NCBI GenBank assembly: GCA_025201705.1
Contig: MU616719.1
Span: forward strand, 1-49,486
Direction: 5' to 3'
Source of the DNA: Dissophora ornata
Taxonomy: Eukaryota; Mortierellomycota; Mortierellomycetes; Mortierellales; Mortierellaceae
DNA length: 49,486 nucleotides
Shown: one piece after another, positions 21,489 through 31,543 of the stretch
How positions within the stretch are numbered: position 1 is the first letter of the stretch
Layout: each line of letters starts with the position of its first letter
The notes under the pieces: generated by a model
Seen by the model: the letters and a program-made list of their open reading frames with translations, nothing else
What the model was told of the DNA's origin: nothing
The model's database searches: none
Program-made: the position numbers and the translations under genes

Positions 21489-23922
21489 ATGAGCCACGCG
21501 CTTCAGAAAACGACAACGAAACAACGAATACACCCATTATTTGCCAACACTGCCCGAGCTCGGGCCCTCAACAGGGATGGTTACTTCGAGTTCTATTCTC
21601 AGAACGGAACGACTAATAACAATGACGGTTCACCGCAGAATGAAAGCGTCTTTCTATCATGCCGTGACCCCGATAATGAGCTATCTGAGCAGCAGAACGC
21701 CTCTAGTCCATCCACCTTTATTATCAACAATGAAGGTGATAACGCTCCAGACAGATTTGACGACGTCTTCAGTGACTTTTTAGATGACACTGCCGTGACC
21801 TCGCATTTGGATAAAGGAAAGAGGAAGGCGCACGGAGCCGATTGAGAAGCAGCCCATCAAGCGTATGCCGCAAAGACTCTCTGAAGGGATGCACAGAGAT
21901 CAGCCTGCTCAATCAACCGGTCTGCAGCTTCCTCCAACATTTAACGCAGGTACAGATGGAGATGGAGATATTGCCATGACGATCCGCGCTAGAGAAGAGG
22001 GAGCCATGGCCAGAGCACAGGAAATCGTGCCTGATACACAGCTTGCACCATTGCCCAAGCAACACGACGAGCATGGTGCTGATGCCAGTCCAGTTAGCAA
22101 GATTCGCATGCGGGAAGCGCAAGCTATGTTGCAGGCCCATGGCGCGCGTTCTGACACACTCCGGTATAGTAGTAAAGAAGGCTACGACAGATATATTCGA
22201 CACTGGAAGGTGAGTACTTCACTTTAGTCTTTAGTTTAGCTGGATGGTTCTAACGACGAATATAGCTAATTTAACATTTGTTTTTAATCATGGTGTTTCC
22301 GCAAAAGCTATGGAAATGACTACAGTGTTCGCTACGCCAAGCTCCACTTGAATATGTAAGAAAATCTGGCAGCGGAGTCGCATTTTGATAACCAATCGGA
22401 GGATTGTGTTTTGCCGATCCGTTGCAAATCCAAGAAGAAGAATCCACGACCACAATGCTACGAGACTGGGGATCGGTCTCCCCCCCCTCAATACATGCGG
22501 TCGTTGAGAGCTGCCTGTGTTGCGGGACAGTTGTCGACGTTGTCGTTGCTATTTTCTTTGTTTTCGAGGCTACTAGCTCTTTTGCATGGGTTGCTGCTTA
22601 GTGTATACGTGTAAAGGTTTGAGTGACGAAGGTAAGGTGTAGGTGTTGGTGACAGTTACCAAACACTGACGCGTAGTGAGTTGCCAATTTTATTTTCAGT
22701 TGGAGACAAACGACTACGGAACTTAAACACTCCATAGAAAGGGACGCCAGAGTGTGGGCCTTCCAGTCTTCGAGAGCGCCATGTTTGCAGATTTCAGAAC
22801 GCAGCTTCGCGAACGCATGAGGACGGAATCATCGCCTATCACAGACAGCCTTCGTAATAATGCACCAGCGATACATTCCGAGTCTCGCGCTGTGAAATCA
22901 AAGCTCAATGGCATTGACAACAAACTCAACGTCGATCTGATTGGCGCATTCAACCGGAGGATGGATCACCACAAGCATGTATGGTTGTCCTTTATTAGTA
23001 ACACCATCTCAGAAGCATTGGGGGCGTCATTAGACGAGATTAAGGACGTGCAGAGGAACGACCTTCGTGAAATTCGAATTACATTTTATCTATCACTCAA
23101 GTCAGTGCTAAACGATATACATTGTACTTTGAATGAAGCCGAGGAGGTCGAGCTTTAGCTACTTCCGCAGCCACTGTCGTAGCAAAAACAGCGATATCGA
23201 CATCAAGGACAACGGAGACGACTTCAGGAACAACGACCTCGAAACAGGCCACTTGGAAGTTGCCGAGAACGGGAGTTGTCAGAACAAAAGGTGTCAGAGC
23301 AAGAGATGTCGGATCCAGCACTACAGGAGATAGCCATGGAGGACGATGATGCAAACAGTGACGACGAGGTAGTTAACTTGGAGGAGCCGAGAGAGAATGA
23401 CCACTTGGAAGGGGAGGAGAGTCAAAGGGCAGATCAGAATGAGCTGGAACAAGGGCCTGGTCTGGAGGAGCAAGAAGCCGATAATGCATGGGAATGGAAC
23501 GACGAGAAGGAGTTGGAGAAAGAGTTTGGCATACGTCTCTCTGTTGGCGATCCGGACTTTCAGTTCATGGAGATGGAGCTTCGGAATCAGCCTATTCGCG
23601 ACCTTTGGAAAGAGTGGTTTTACGGCGATGACGAAAAGCCATCTATTTGCCAGATGGAGCTCCACCATGGAAGCAGGTGGCATCCGGGCAACTTCAATGC
23701 CTCTACGTATTTATTCATGAAGCGTCTGGTTTACGCTGCGCTTCGAGAAACGATTCAAGTTGAGGCATACTACACTTTAGGACAGTGAATCATCTCCGCA
23801 CTGGATAGTGTTCATGCACAGGCGGCTCGTGCTGGGTCGATCAACAAGTTTGAAAAAAATCTTCCTGAAGGACCCCCCAAGACGTCCCGCACGCGAACCT
23901 CTAGATTTTTGAGCGGACAATA
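21489..23922 (+). pseudogene. Crypton-like relic: core-binding and GCR1_C-type domains, no recombinase
   Basis: The pieces lie in order on the plus strand in shifting frames. 21489-21842 is an acidic, disordered-looking N-terminus. 21865-22209 ends SSKEGYDRYIRHWK at a good GTGAGT donor, resembling the start of a SAM-like core-binding domain. At 22300-22390 there is YAKLHLNM, then a stop. At 22700-23155 TTELKHSIERDARVW shifts frame into FESAMFADFRTQLRE and a helical linker. At 23276-23785 an acidic stretch leads to PIRDLWKEWFYG, PSICQMELHHGSRW, then FMKRLVYAALRETI. That W-x-x-W ... PSI ... W ... R pattern fits GCR1_C, a DNA-binding domain found at the C-terminus of fungal Crypton-type tyrosine recombinases. 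The catalytic recombinase segment expected in between is absent. An orphan GCR1_C transcription-factor-like gene is the alternative. Confidence 0.5.
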
Positions 23923-24130
23923 AAGTCATCAACTGTGCTATCAGACTCTGTCAGGTTATACACATTTATACATGTAGACATTTGCTACCATTATTACTAT
24001 CTCGCGGTCGGGTTCCAGTGTTCTGAGAGAAGCCAACAAAAATATAAAAACAAAATAACATAGGTCTTGTTAAACAGCGCTCCTTCGTTCCTAATCGCGT
24101 TTGTTGGCAAGTCCAAAGTGGTCAAAGTGG

Positions 24131-26397
24131 TCAAAGTGGTGTTGATCTTGAGTGCCTTTGACAGTGCCAGAACTCTTCCATCCCAATCGAGTTGTCATTC
24201 AAGTACAAAGCGGTCAAAGTGGTGTTGGTCTTGAGTGCCTCTGACAGTGTCAGAGCTCCTTCANNNNNNNNNNNNNNNNNNNNNNNNNNNNNNNNNNNNN
24301 NNNNNNNNNNNNNNNNNNNNNNNNNNNNNNNNNNNNNNNNNNNNNNNNNNNNNNNNNNNNNNNNNNNNNNNNNNNNNNNNNNNNNNNNNNNNNNNNNNNN
24401 NNNNNNNNNNNNNNNNNNNNGACAGTGCCAGAGCTCCTTCATTCCCAATCGAGTTGACCCCCAAATTCAAAGTAGTCAAAGCGGTGTTGGTCTTGAGTGC
24501 CTCCGACAGTGCCAGAGCTTCTTCATTCCCAGCCGAGTTGCCCATCAAGTCCAAGGCGGTCAAAGTGGTGTTGGTCTTGAGTGAATTCACAAGTGCCCGA
24601 AAATAGCTAGCTCCGATCGATTGAGCCCTTAGCTCAAAGGATAACTTGGAAAGATGTGATGATCTTTTGGGTAAAAAGATAGGAAGTTTTATGAAATCCT
24701 TGGATAAAAAAATATGAATCATTTTCATATTAGAATGTTCTATGATACGAACAAGTGTTTCATATCGTGTGGATATTGAAAATATTTTGCTGGTGACGCT
24801 TTCTTTAAACCATTGGAGATCAAGTCGAAGAATGGATACACTTAACATCTTGAGTGCTTTCTCAAATGCTTCAAGATCAGACCTGGAGCAATCCCAGTCG
24901 AATGTGATATCCATGTCGTAAACAACTGCCTTCGCTTTGCTGATGGCGTCATAGAACTTGGCAGCAGCAAAGCTAGACTTCAAGGTTACTTTGATACTCC
25001 CAAGTTGCTCATCAAATACACCTCCTGCTAGCTTGACTACATCACGCAGCTTCTGCGTGTGCGCCTCTTGATAGACTGCTCGATAGTGGTGGCGGCAGAC
25101 CCATTTGATGTGGCCATCCTTAGTTGTCATGCGGTACAGATTGCCGAGCAGTTTGTCTGAATTGCTGGCTTTAAGATATGATCCGAGTTGGCGCAATTTC
25201 ACTCCTTCCAATCCCTCAACGCCAGTAAAGTAGCTGCCAAGGTCATGTAGCAACGCCCTTGCATCACCTTCAACATCGATATCACTCGATTTTTGTATCA
25301 GACTGCGACTCTCCTCCAGATATGCCAAAGAATAATCCACGCCCCTGATGATATTGGAAGTAACTGAGTCGACAGAGGACTGGGCAAAATCGAGAGCATT
25401 GACCACCTTCAAGCTCGCGAGCGCTGGTACGACGTGGCCCGCAACACGTGATCCCAGTTTGATTATCTCGAGCATCAACAGCAAAAAAGGTCCATACTTC
25501 TCAAAGAACTCTGTGGGTTTGTTGACGACATATCCTACATGGTTGGATAGGTGAAGGTGATGAGGGATGTTGCTTCCGGATGCCTTGGTGTGTTCACCAC
25601 ACTCACAGATGAAATGCAAGCGAAACTTGGTGTAGAGCATGGTCGTCGGGTCCCAGGATGTCGACGTTTCAGGAAGAACAATGAACAGCCTTGGGATGGT
25701 GTATTCATGCAATTCATAGTTCTGGGTCAATATGGCCTCTGTCTTGCTCTGGATCAGGATCAATCGATCATTCATCTGTTTAGCCAGTTCCCAAACTTCT
25801 TGGGCAATCCTCTGCGTCATACCGCCTTGATTGTGAAGTCCATCCAGCTTGTGAAGGACTGTGCTCTCGAATTCAGGCTTGGCAATCATAGGGGTAATCT
25901 TGTTCTTGCCATACTTGCTGGCAGTAATGTCACTGATGGCTGTGTCTCCAAGTGGCGGAGTGAGGCGTAAATCCTCAACGACTTTGTCCTCAGTCGAAGC
26001 CAATACTGGGGTCAGAGGAGTTGACATTGTAGAGTCAACATGTACATGCTTGATTGTGGTGGACAAGACAACCTCCAAGACTACATTCGGGTAATGCTGG
26101 ATGCAGTAAGGCACCATTCTAAAGTGTAGAAATAGAGTAAAGTGCCTCATCAGAATGGCTGTTCTTCTTGACTCAATCCAACTGTGTATTGAGTCCACAT
26201 CTGCATGCTTTTCGTTACCTGATTTGATGCGAATCCATCATATTAACGGCAACTTTGCCGCTCTTGACATATTTGACCCCAGGAAAGACTTGTTGGATGT
26301 TCTCCCAGTAAATGATATTCTGCCCGTTGACGTTGTCGAGAGGGATATTTTCGATATCTAAATCCCCAATCAAGCGGAATGATTGAGTGTCTTCCAT
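24131..26397 (-). CDS. Leucine-rich-repeat protein of an expanded fungal family (paralogue 2)
   Basis: Exon 1 is 26397-26219 (MEDTQSFRLIGDLDIENIPL) and exon 2 starts at 26118, after a 100-bp intron with exact phase. The protein has an N-terminal unit ending VFPGVKYVKSGKVAVNMM, a linker, a helical region with ILTQNYELHEYTIPRLFIVL, a conserved LHFICECGEHTKASGSNIPH motif, and then RNI-type LRRs of 28 residues (NSIGNEGALALSEALKTNTT pattern) near the C-terminus. Ribonuclease-inhibitor-type LRRs bind proteins. The whole layout resembles the NLR-like/RNI families expanded in Mortierellaceae, although no NACHT or NB-ARC nucleotide-binding motif is visible. A 157-N gap interrupts the LRRs. After the gap one unit follows, then a 1-nt deletion near 24180 changes frame and ends the protein at about 24131. 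It may therefore be slightly truncated at the C-terminus. Role in recognition is inference. Confidence 0.7.
24264..24420. other. Assembly gap, 157 N
   Basis: The gap falls inside the 84-bp LRR repeats. Repeat phase on both sides predicts a true length of 63 + 84k bases (63, 147, 231...). 157 does not fit and breaks the frame with an apparent TGA, so the N count is not the real length. Confidence 0.9.
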
Positions 26398-26534
26398 CGC
26401 TGGCTCTTGATGACTTGAGTATGTAAAAAGAATATGGGAAAGCAAGTGAAGGTGCGAGTGCCAGAAAGAAGAGATGGAGAGAAAGAGATTAATATGAGCG
26501 ATTTGAAGCCACGGGACGTCATGCAATCATGCAT

Positions 26535-26880
26535 GCATGTGCCAAAAAAAAATGGACCGTCCAACCCTGGGGAGGAGTTGAGGACACCCGTGTCCCCAGC
26601 TGTCATGGAGGCGTTCGCTGTCTGGCCCTTGACCCACCATGCCAAACCTCTCTGGGAATTTGTGGCCGCCTGCATCCAAGGGTAGTTTCCCTCGGCATCC
26701 ACTGACTGCAGATACTTTGGTTGCTCCTAGTGGAGCAGATGACCACGAACGAACGTTGCATTTCTTGCAATATGGTCTGCGGATCTCGACCCGCCCGACA
26801 ATTTCTTCACACCTTGGGCACTTTTTCGACGTGTTGTACTCGTTTACTCCCACAACATTGTATCCGAGAGCTCTAGCCTA
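26535..26880 (-). pseudogene. TnpB/Fanzor-like zinc-ribbon relic
   Basis: The minus strand reads ARALGYNVVGVNEYNTSKKC, then PRCEEIVGRVEIRRPYCKKC. The zinc ribbon is C-x2-C, 12 residues, C-x2-C, as in the OrfB/TnpB zinc ribbon that precedes the last RuvC acidic residue. In the next frame there follows RGHLLH, a TAG, EQPKYLQSVDAEGNYPWMQ and a Ser/Gly-rich tail. The segment that should join KKCN to RGHLL and carry the last catalytic Asp is missing, and the frame changes there, so the piece is dead. TnpB-type proteins are RNA-guided nucleases of IS200/605-like elements; the eukaryotic versions are called Fanzors. Placing this piece with Fanzor rather than another OrfB-type family is inference from motif order. 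Confidence 0.55.
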
Positions 26881-27288
26881 TTAGCAGGAGCCTCATAGAT
26901 CCTTTCCGCTCTACAAGACCACCTCACGTAATATGATTCAGGGGCCGAGGCCCTATTCGTATCCAACTAAAATTCGGAAAAGGCGGTAATCGTCGCGTTG
27001 TAGCACGGGTTCTGACTTGGAGGCGTTCAGCCATAATCCAACGGATGATAGCTTCGGGCCGTTGCCTGCTCGGGCAGGTCCCAAGTACCAATTATCCGAA
27101 TGAACGGTTCCTCTCGTACTGAGTTCAATTACAATTGCAACAACATTTCATCAGTAGAGTAAAACCAACCTGTCTCACGACGATCTAAACCCAACTCACG
27201 TCCCCTATTAGTGGGTGAACAATCCAACGCTTACTGAATTCTGCTTCAGCTTCAACGTCGCCATGAACGCTTGGTTACCACAAGCCAT
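26881..27288 (-). rRNA. 28S (25S) rRNA 3' fragment with internal deletion, pseudogene
   Basis: The minus strand matches conserved large-subunit rRNA: GGCTTGTGGTAACCAAGCG, GCAGAATTCAGTAAGCGTTG, ACCCACTAATAGGGGACGTG, the sarcin/ricin loop CTCAGTACGAGAGGAACCG (plus 27105-27123), and GGATTATGGCTGAACGCC. Against the yeast sequence about 35 nt are missing between GCGACGTTG and GAAGCAGAATTC (near 27246-27253), a stretch next to the peptidyl-transferase region. The true 5' and 3' parts of the molecule are absent. This is an isolated fragment of about 400 nt, not an rDNA unit. Confidence 0.9.
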
Positions 27289-27670
27289 TCATTGTACAAA
27301 TAATAGCGTCCAAAAAGGGATTTGACGCAAAATATCTGTGTCCCTCACTTGCAACGCGTTTCTCTGTCTGTGTAGATCCTGATGGCAGGTGCCCTGGACA
27401 AAGCGCGGCTCTTTTTCTTTCCGAGCAATGCTGTCTCCACAAGCAAGAGCTTTTTGGGGGAACTGCAAAAAATTTTGGCCTACGGTTTTGAAACGTGCTA
27501 CGAAGTTCTGGAATAAAACATTGATCAATGTTGCATTCCTCGTTGCATTTACTACGGTCCAACAGAATCCTGTCTACGAGGCACGTCCGTCATGTAGGGT
27601 TCTGTTCTTTGTCAATCAGCTTGATATTCCCACCTTCACCGGCCTCGGCTCCCCTCATGAACGGCAATGA
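27289..27670 (-). pseudogene. Weak coding scraps upstream of the rRNA fragment
   Basis: Minus-strand frames at 27562-27275 and 27528-27289 contain protein-like pieces (DRSKCNEECNIDQC; ARKEKEPRFVQGTCHQDLHR; NPFLDAIICT), but in two frames. They would lie upstream of the zinc-ribbon relic on the same strand, so they could be earlier parts of the same transposase, separated from it by the rRNA insert. I cannot confirm this. Confidence 0.2.
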
Positions 27671-28734
27671 AGAATGTGATTGGCGAGAGGGTCATGCCTC
27701 TCTCTGCCCTCGGTTGAGGCACACCCCTTCATCGGTCGCCTTTTCTGGGTTAATTTGTTTTGAACGCGTGGTCGCACACAGGCTGTTGAATGGATCACAA
27801 AAATCACCCCGCATCCGATATCGGATTGATGGTTGTGCGTTTGACACTGTTTTATTGTTTTGGTCCCATGGTCGATCATGAGAGTCGTAAAAGACGGGTC
27901 TGCAAGTCATCCCCCTCCCCTCTTCCTGAGAAACTGCTTTATGGGTTTTAGGAAATCAACGATGAACAATGCCTGCTGCATGCTCCTTTTGTTGATTACC
28001 CTATGCCAATTAGGCGATACAAAATGACTAAGATAACATTTATCGTGATACGATTAAATGCGGTTTACTCGGCCAAGTGGATGTTTGGATCCCTTTTTTT
28101 GTCGTTGCATGTTCCTGATTAATGCACTGTGGCATGTCCCCCGACCGTAGAAGATCATAGGCGCACCTTTATCTTGATTGTTTTATCGGCCCAGGTGCAT
28201 TGTTTTAGTCAGATGGAATGTTGAAGGAGGGTGGTGCCTGGCAGCTGTTGTTGATGTGAACATGCGCCTCTCGCACAAGGCAGAGTGAGGGAGAGCGAGT
28301 GAAAGGAGAAATGCGATCAAATTCAAGATGTAGTATCACGAGAATAAGACCATCAGACCATGGTCCGACACCTTTTTGCGTTTGAAGAGATGGAGAATAA
28401 AAGAGCGACCATGTGGCACAGGCGGAAGCGGGCAGTGCCAGGCTCATCAAACTCATGAAAACGGCATGCAAAACGGCGGAGCAATCTCGAGCATCAGGCT
28501 ACTATTTGTCCGAGAATTCTTCTTCTTGTTCTCTTTCCCTTTCTCTCTCTCTCTCTCTCTCTCTCATTCTCTCTCTCCCTCTCTTTCGCTTCGCATCTCT
28601 CTTCAGCATTCCCCACTCGTTCTCTCCCATCAATCATTCCCTTCCCATTGCCACTATCGAGCTTCAAAACGTGCCACAGCCTTTGCCCTTTTTTTTAAAA
28701 AAATCTTATTTAGACATCCTTTGAAACGAAATCC
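27671..28734. other. Intergenic and promoter region of the second TLC gene
   Basis: No gene is supported. The last 200 bp are pyrimidine-rich, with a (CT)n run at about 28542-28565, matching the leader style of neighbouring genes. Confidence 0.55.
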
Positions 28735-30796
28735 ATGATCGGCATCCACGAGCTCTTCGAGGCGACCCTGAGCGCAACCTTCGAGCAAGTCGACTCCCAG
28801 ATTCTCAGAAACTCGACTGCCGCTGCAACCGCATCAGCGGCAGCGACCTCCCTACTCTGCCCCATTGTACATTGCGCATCCGCCCTGATGACGACCGCTG
28901 CAGCGCCTTATGATAACGAGATGTGCCGGAGCATATCCTCTCCCCTGTACACACCAGCGCTTCCTCACACATCAAACGCTTATTCCTCTCAAGACGCATC
29001 AGCAATCGTATCTTCGGCGTCTCCTACCCTATCCTCGTTCCCCTATCCTTCCTTCCTATCCCATTTCTTTTCCCGGCATGAACCATTGCTGTTCTGCAAT
29101 TTCGACATCAATCCCAACACCTCAGTATTCTCGCTGACATTCCTCGCAGCGTTCATTCTTCAAATAGTCGGTTTTTACTTGTTCCGTTATTTCGTACCAC
29201 AACTCTCGAAGCATCAGCCCAAGAGTCGGCGAGGACTCTCTTGGGTGTTGACGCTGTTCTCATCCATTGTGCTCTTCACAGGCACATTCACACTGTCCTC
29301 CAATATGCAGTGGATACCATTTTACGCAAGTTCATTATCTACAGGAGGCATTGATGAGGAACAGAGGACGGCGACATTGCTGTCACTTCGTCATTTCCCG
29401 AGAGAGTCAGATGTCGCCACGATGTACTCGGCCTACTTTGTGAGCTATCTGATTTGCGATTTGCTGTTGGGGGTAATCTATTACCGAGCCTACTTGGATC
29501 CGCTGTCGGGTTGGTTCCATCATCTCGGCTACTTGAGTGTGGTCTCGAACGCCACCCTGCAGAAGAACGTGTCGACGCTCTTTGCCATAGGAACGCCCAT
29601 CGAAGGTATGAACTAACGAAGGCGAAGTCGGAGAATAAGCAGAAGGGTCTGATCCGCACATGCATAATCACGTCAACTAACACCTGCCACTGCATTGTGC
29701 ACGTTCTCTTTTTTTTTTAAAAAAATTAGTATCGACCATTTTCTTGGCGTCTGGACACATCTTCCCAAAACTGAGGTCCGATTTCCTGTTTGCGACATCC
29801 TTCTTCCTCAGCAGAATCGTCTACCCAATCGTTTTGATTCCAGAGCTCTATCTGAATGTTGAATCGCGTCTGTGCTGGAAAGTCAGTCTCATGGCCCTCA
29901 TGGTACACATCCACTGGTTCCGAAAGTTTGTCCAGCAGCAGATTCGGTATTATCAAGAGAGCCAACAGGAAAAGACCAGCCAGCAAAGTCAAGAACCGAC
30001 GCCTGTTCCGGTTGCCAAGAAGGACGATGCTGTAATCAACGAGTGCTCAACTCCAGCCATTACGACGATTGTTCCCGATATCCAAGTCGCCGTGACGACG
30101 AAAGCGATAGTTGAGTCCACGAGGAATGATATGTCGGACATGGATGAGGCCTTGGCCAACGCTGCAGAGGTCAACGGCAGTCGTCGCCAGTACAGACCAA
30201 AGGTCATTCGTCGCAGATCGCGTCCGTCCTTTGAGCATTCAATCGACAGCCTATGCGACGACGACGAAAGTGAGGACTTGGACAATGAGACTATCACGAC
30301 AACGGTGACAGCCACGAATACAACAGAAGCTCCCGCAAAGACGATGAAGCAGCTTTTGGACGAGTGCGAACAAGAAGAATTCGCATACCCATTGCGTGTT
30401 GGAACTGGTAACAACAAGACCTTCTCTGCCGCGGCACTGAAGAAACTGATGCAGAACCAAGGTTCCAGTCTCGAGAGCGGCAGTGAACCCATATCGAATG
30501 GAGTTGTGAGACTCAGTCGCGCTTCATCGATGAGGGATTCGAAGCGACGCATTGCGCTGGATGCTGTTCGGTTCGAGGACCCCCAGGCGCACCCGCAACA
30601 AGCCAGGCCAAAGTCCGTCATGTTCGAAAGGCGACGCCAAGAGCAGGAGCAGCAGCATGACGATGGAGAAGCAACGGTGGTGTTGCGGCGTAGGCCTTCA
30701 AGGAACTCAGTGGCGATGGCCAATCCTTCGGCAGCGACAGCAACAGAGAACTTTGGAACCATCCGCATGGCCCGTGGTGTTGCCGTGCAGGCATGA
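28735..30796 (+). CDS. TLC-domain multi-pass membrane protein (copy 2)
   Basis: Exons 28735-29605 and 29730-30796 (intron 124 bp) give 645 aa. After an Ala/Ser/Thr-rich N-terminus come helices near residues 122-142 (FSLTFLAAFILQIVGFYLF) and 163-185. The TLC core has YLICDLLLGVIYYRAYLDPL, the His pair at 262-263 and GTPIEVSTIFLASGHIF across the splice. Further helices follow, with LSRIVYPIVLIPELY and MVHIHWFRKF. The C-terminal half (from about residue 370) is a long cytosolic-looking tail rich in Ser, Arg, Glu and Gln. The intron falls after TPI-E in phase 1, exactly as in copy 1 at 16681-18334, so the two are paralogues. The tail replaces the inter-helix insert of copy 1, suggesting different partners. 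TLC proteins act on membrane lipids; the substrate is unknown here. Confidence 0.8.
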
Positions 30797-31360
30797 GGCG
30801 CTCTGCGGTAGATCGCTGAGGTGACGCGTTCCGAGCATCTGGTCGTTCAAATAATACCAATATGAATATGACTTGCCATGTATATACAATAAAGATCCCA
30901 AGACACGTTGCGGACAACATGCATGCAGAGTGTGGGGGTTTTTGGACCCTTAAGTCTCGTCCAACGTTTGCCGCCATTGAAATTGCAATTTCTCTCGCGC
31001 CGAGCTTAGCAAAGGCTGTACGGTGGGTGGAATGGTGAGTGATTGCTCACTCTGCTCGACTGGGGTCCCTTGCGCTCTATTATCAGCTTTCTCCCTTTTC
31101 TGTCTTTCTGTCTCGACATCTTCCTCAACAGGTCCCATTCCCACCTCCTGGCCCCCTTCCTGAGCTGCTGATTGCATTGCATTGCTTGCATTCCCTTGAC
31201 TCTAGTTTAACAGAAACATCCCTCATCATCGCACGCTCCCGTCCTCTCTACTCTCTCTCGCTCTCTCCTCTCTCCTCTCTCGCTCTCTCGCTCTCTCACT
31301 CACTCACTCACTCACTCACTCACTCACTGTCGTCCAGCCCTACCCTTTCTTCATTATCTC

Positions 31361-31403
<43 letters not shown>

Positions 31404-31543
31404 TCTCTCCCCTCTCTCTCCCCCTTCTCTCCCTCCTCTCTCTCTCGCCTCTTCACTCCGCCGCAACCTACAAAGCTTACATTCGCATTCGGATACACAT
31501 CAATTACCCGGCCACTCCTGAGAAAGCAAGAGTACAACAAAAC
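30797..31543. other. Intergenic and pyrimidine-rich promoter of the tetraspanin gene
   Basis: Contains an AATAAA-like poly(A) region near 30888 for the TLC gene, then a long C/T-rich leader up to the tetraspanin ATG. The long frame across 31039-31521 is only repeat translation. Confidence 0.6.
31237..31456. repeat. Pyrimidine tract with (CT)n and (TCAC)n microsatellites
   Basis: CTCTCGCTCTCTC repeats are followed by about eight TCAC units (31297-31328), then (CT)n at about 31366-31399 and further CT-rich text. It sits 90-300 bp upstream of the tetraspanin start. Confidence 0.85.

Noticed and set aside
24192..24606. Plus-strand frames running through the N gap
   Set aside because: They are read through 157 unknown bases, opposite the LRR coding strand.
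26881..27288. Functional rDNA unit
   Set aside because: Only about 400 nt of the 28S 3' region is present, with an internal deletion and no 18S, 5.8S, ITS or complete 28S nearby.
31039..31521. 160-codon Ser/Leu-rich frame upstream of tetraspanin
   Set aside because: It is the translation of CT and TCAC microsatellites in a promoter.
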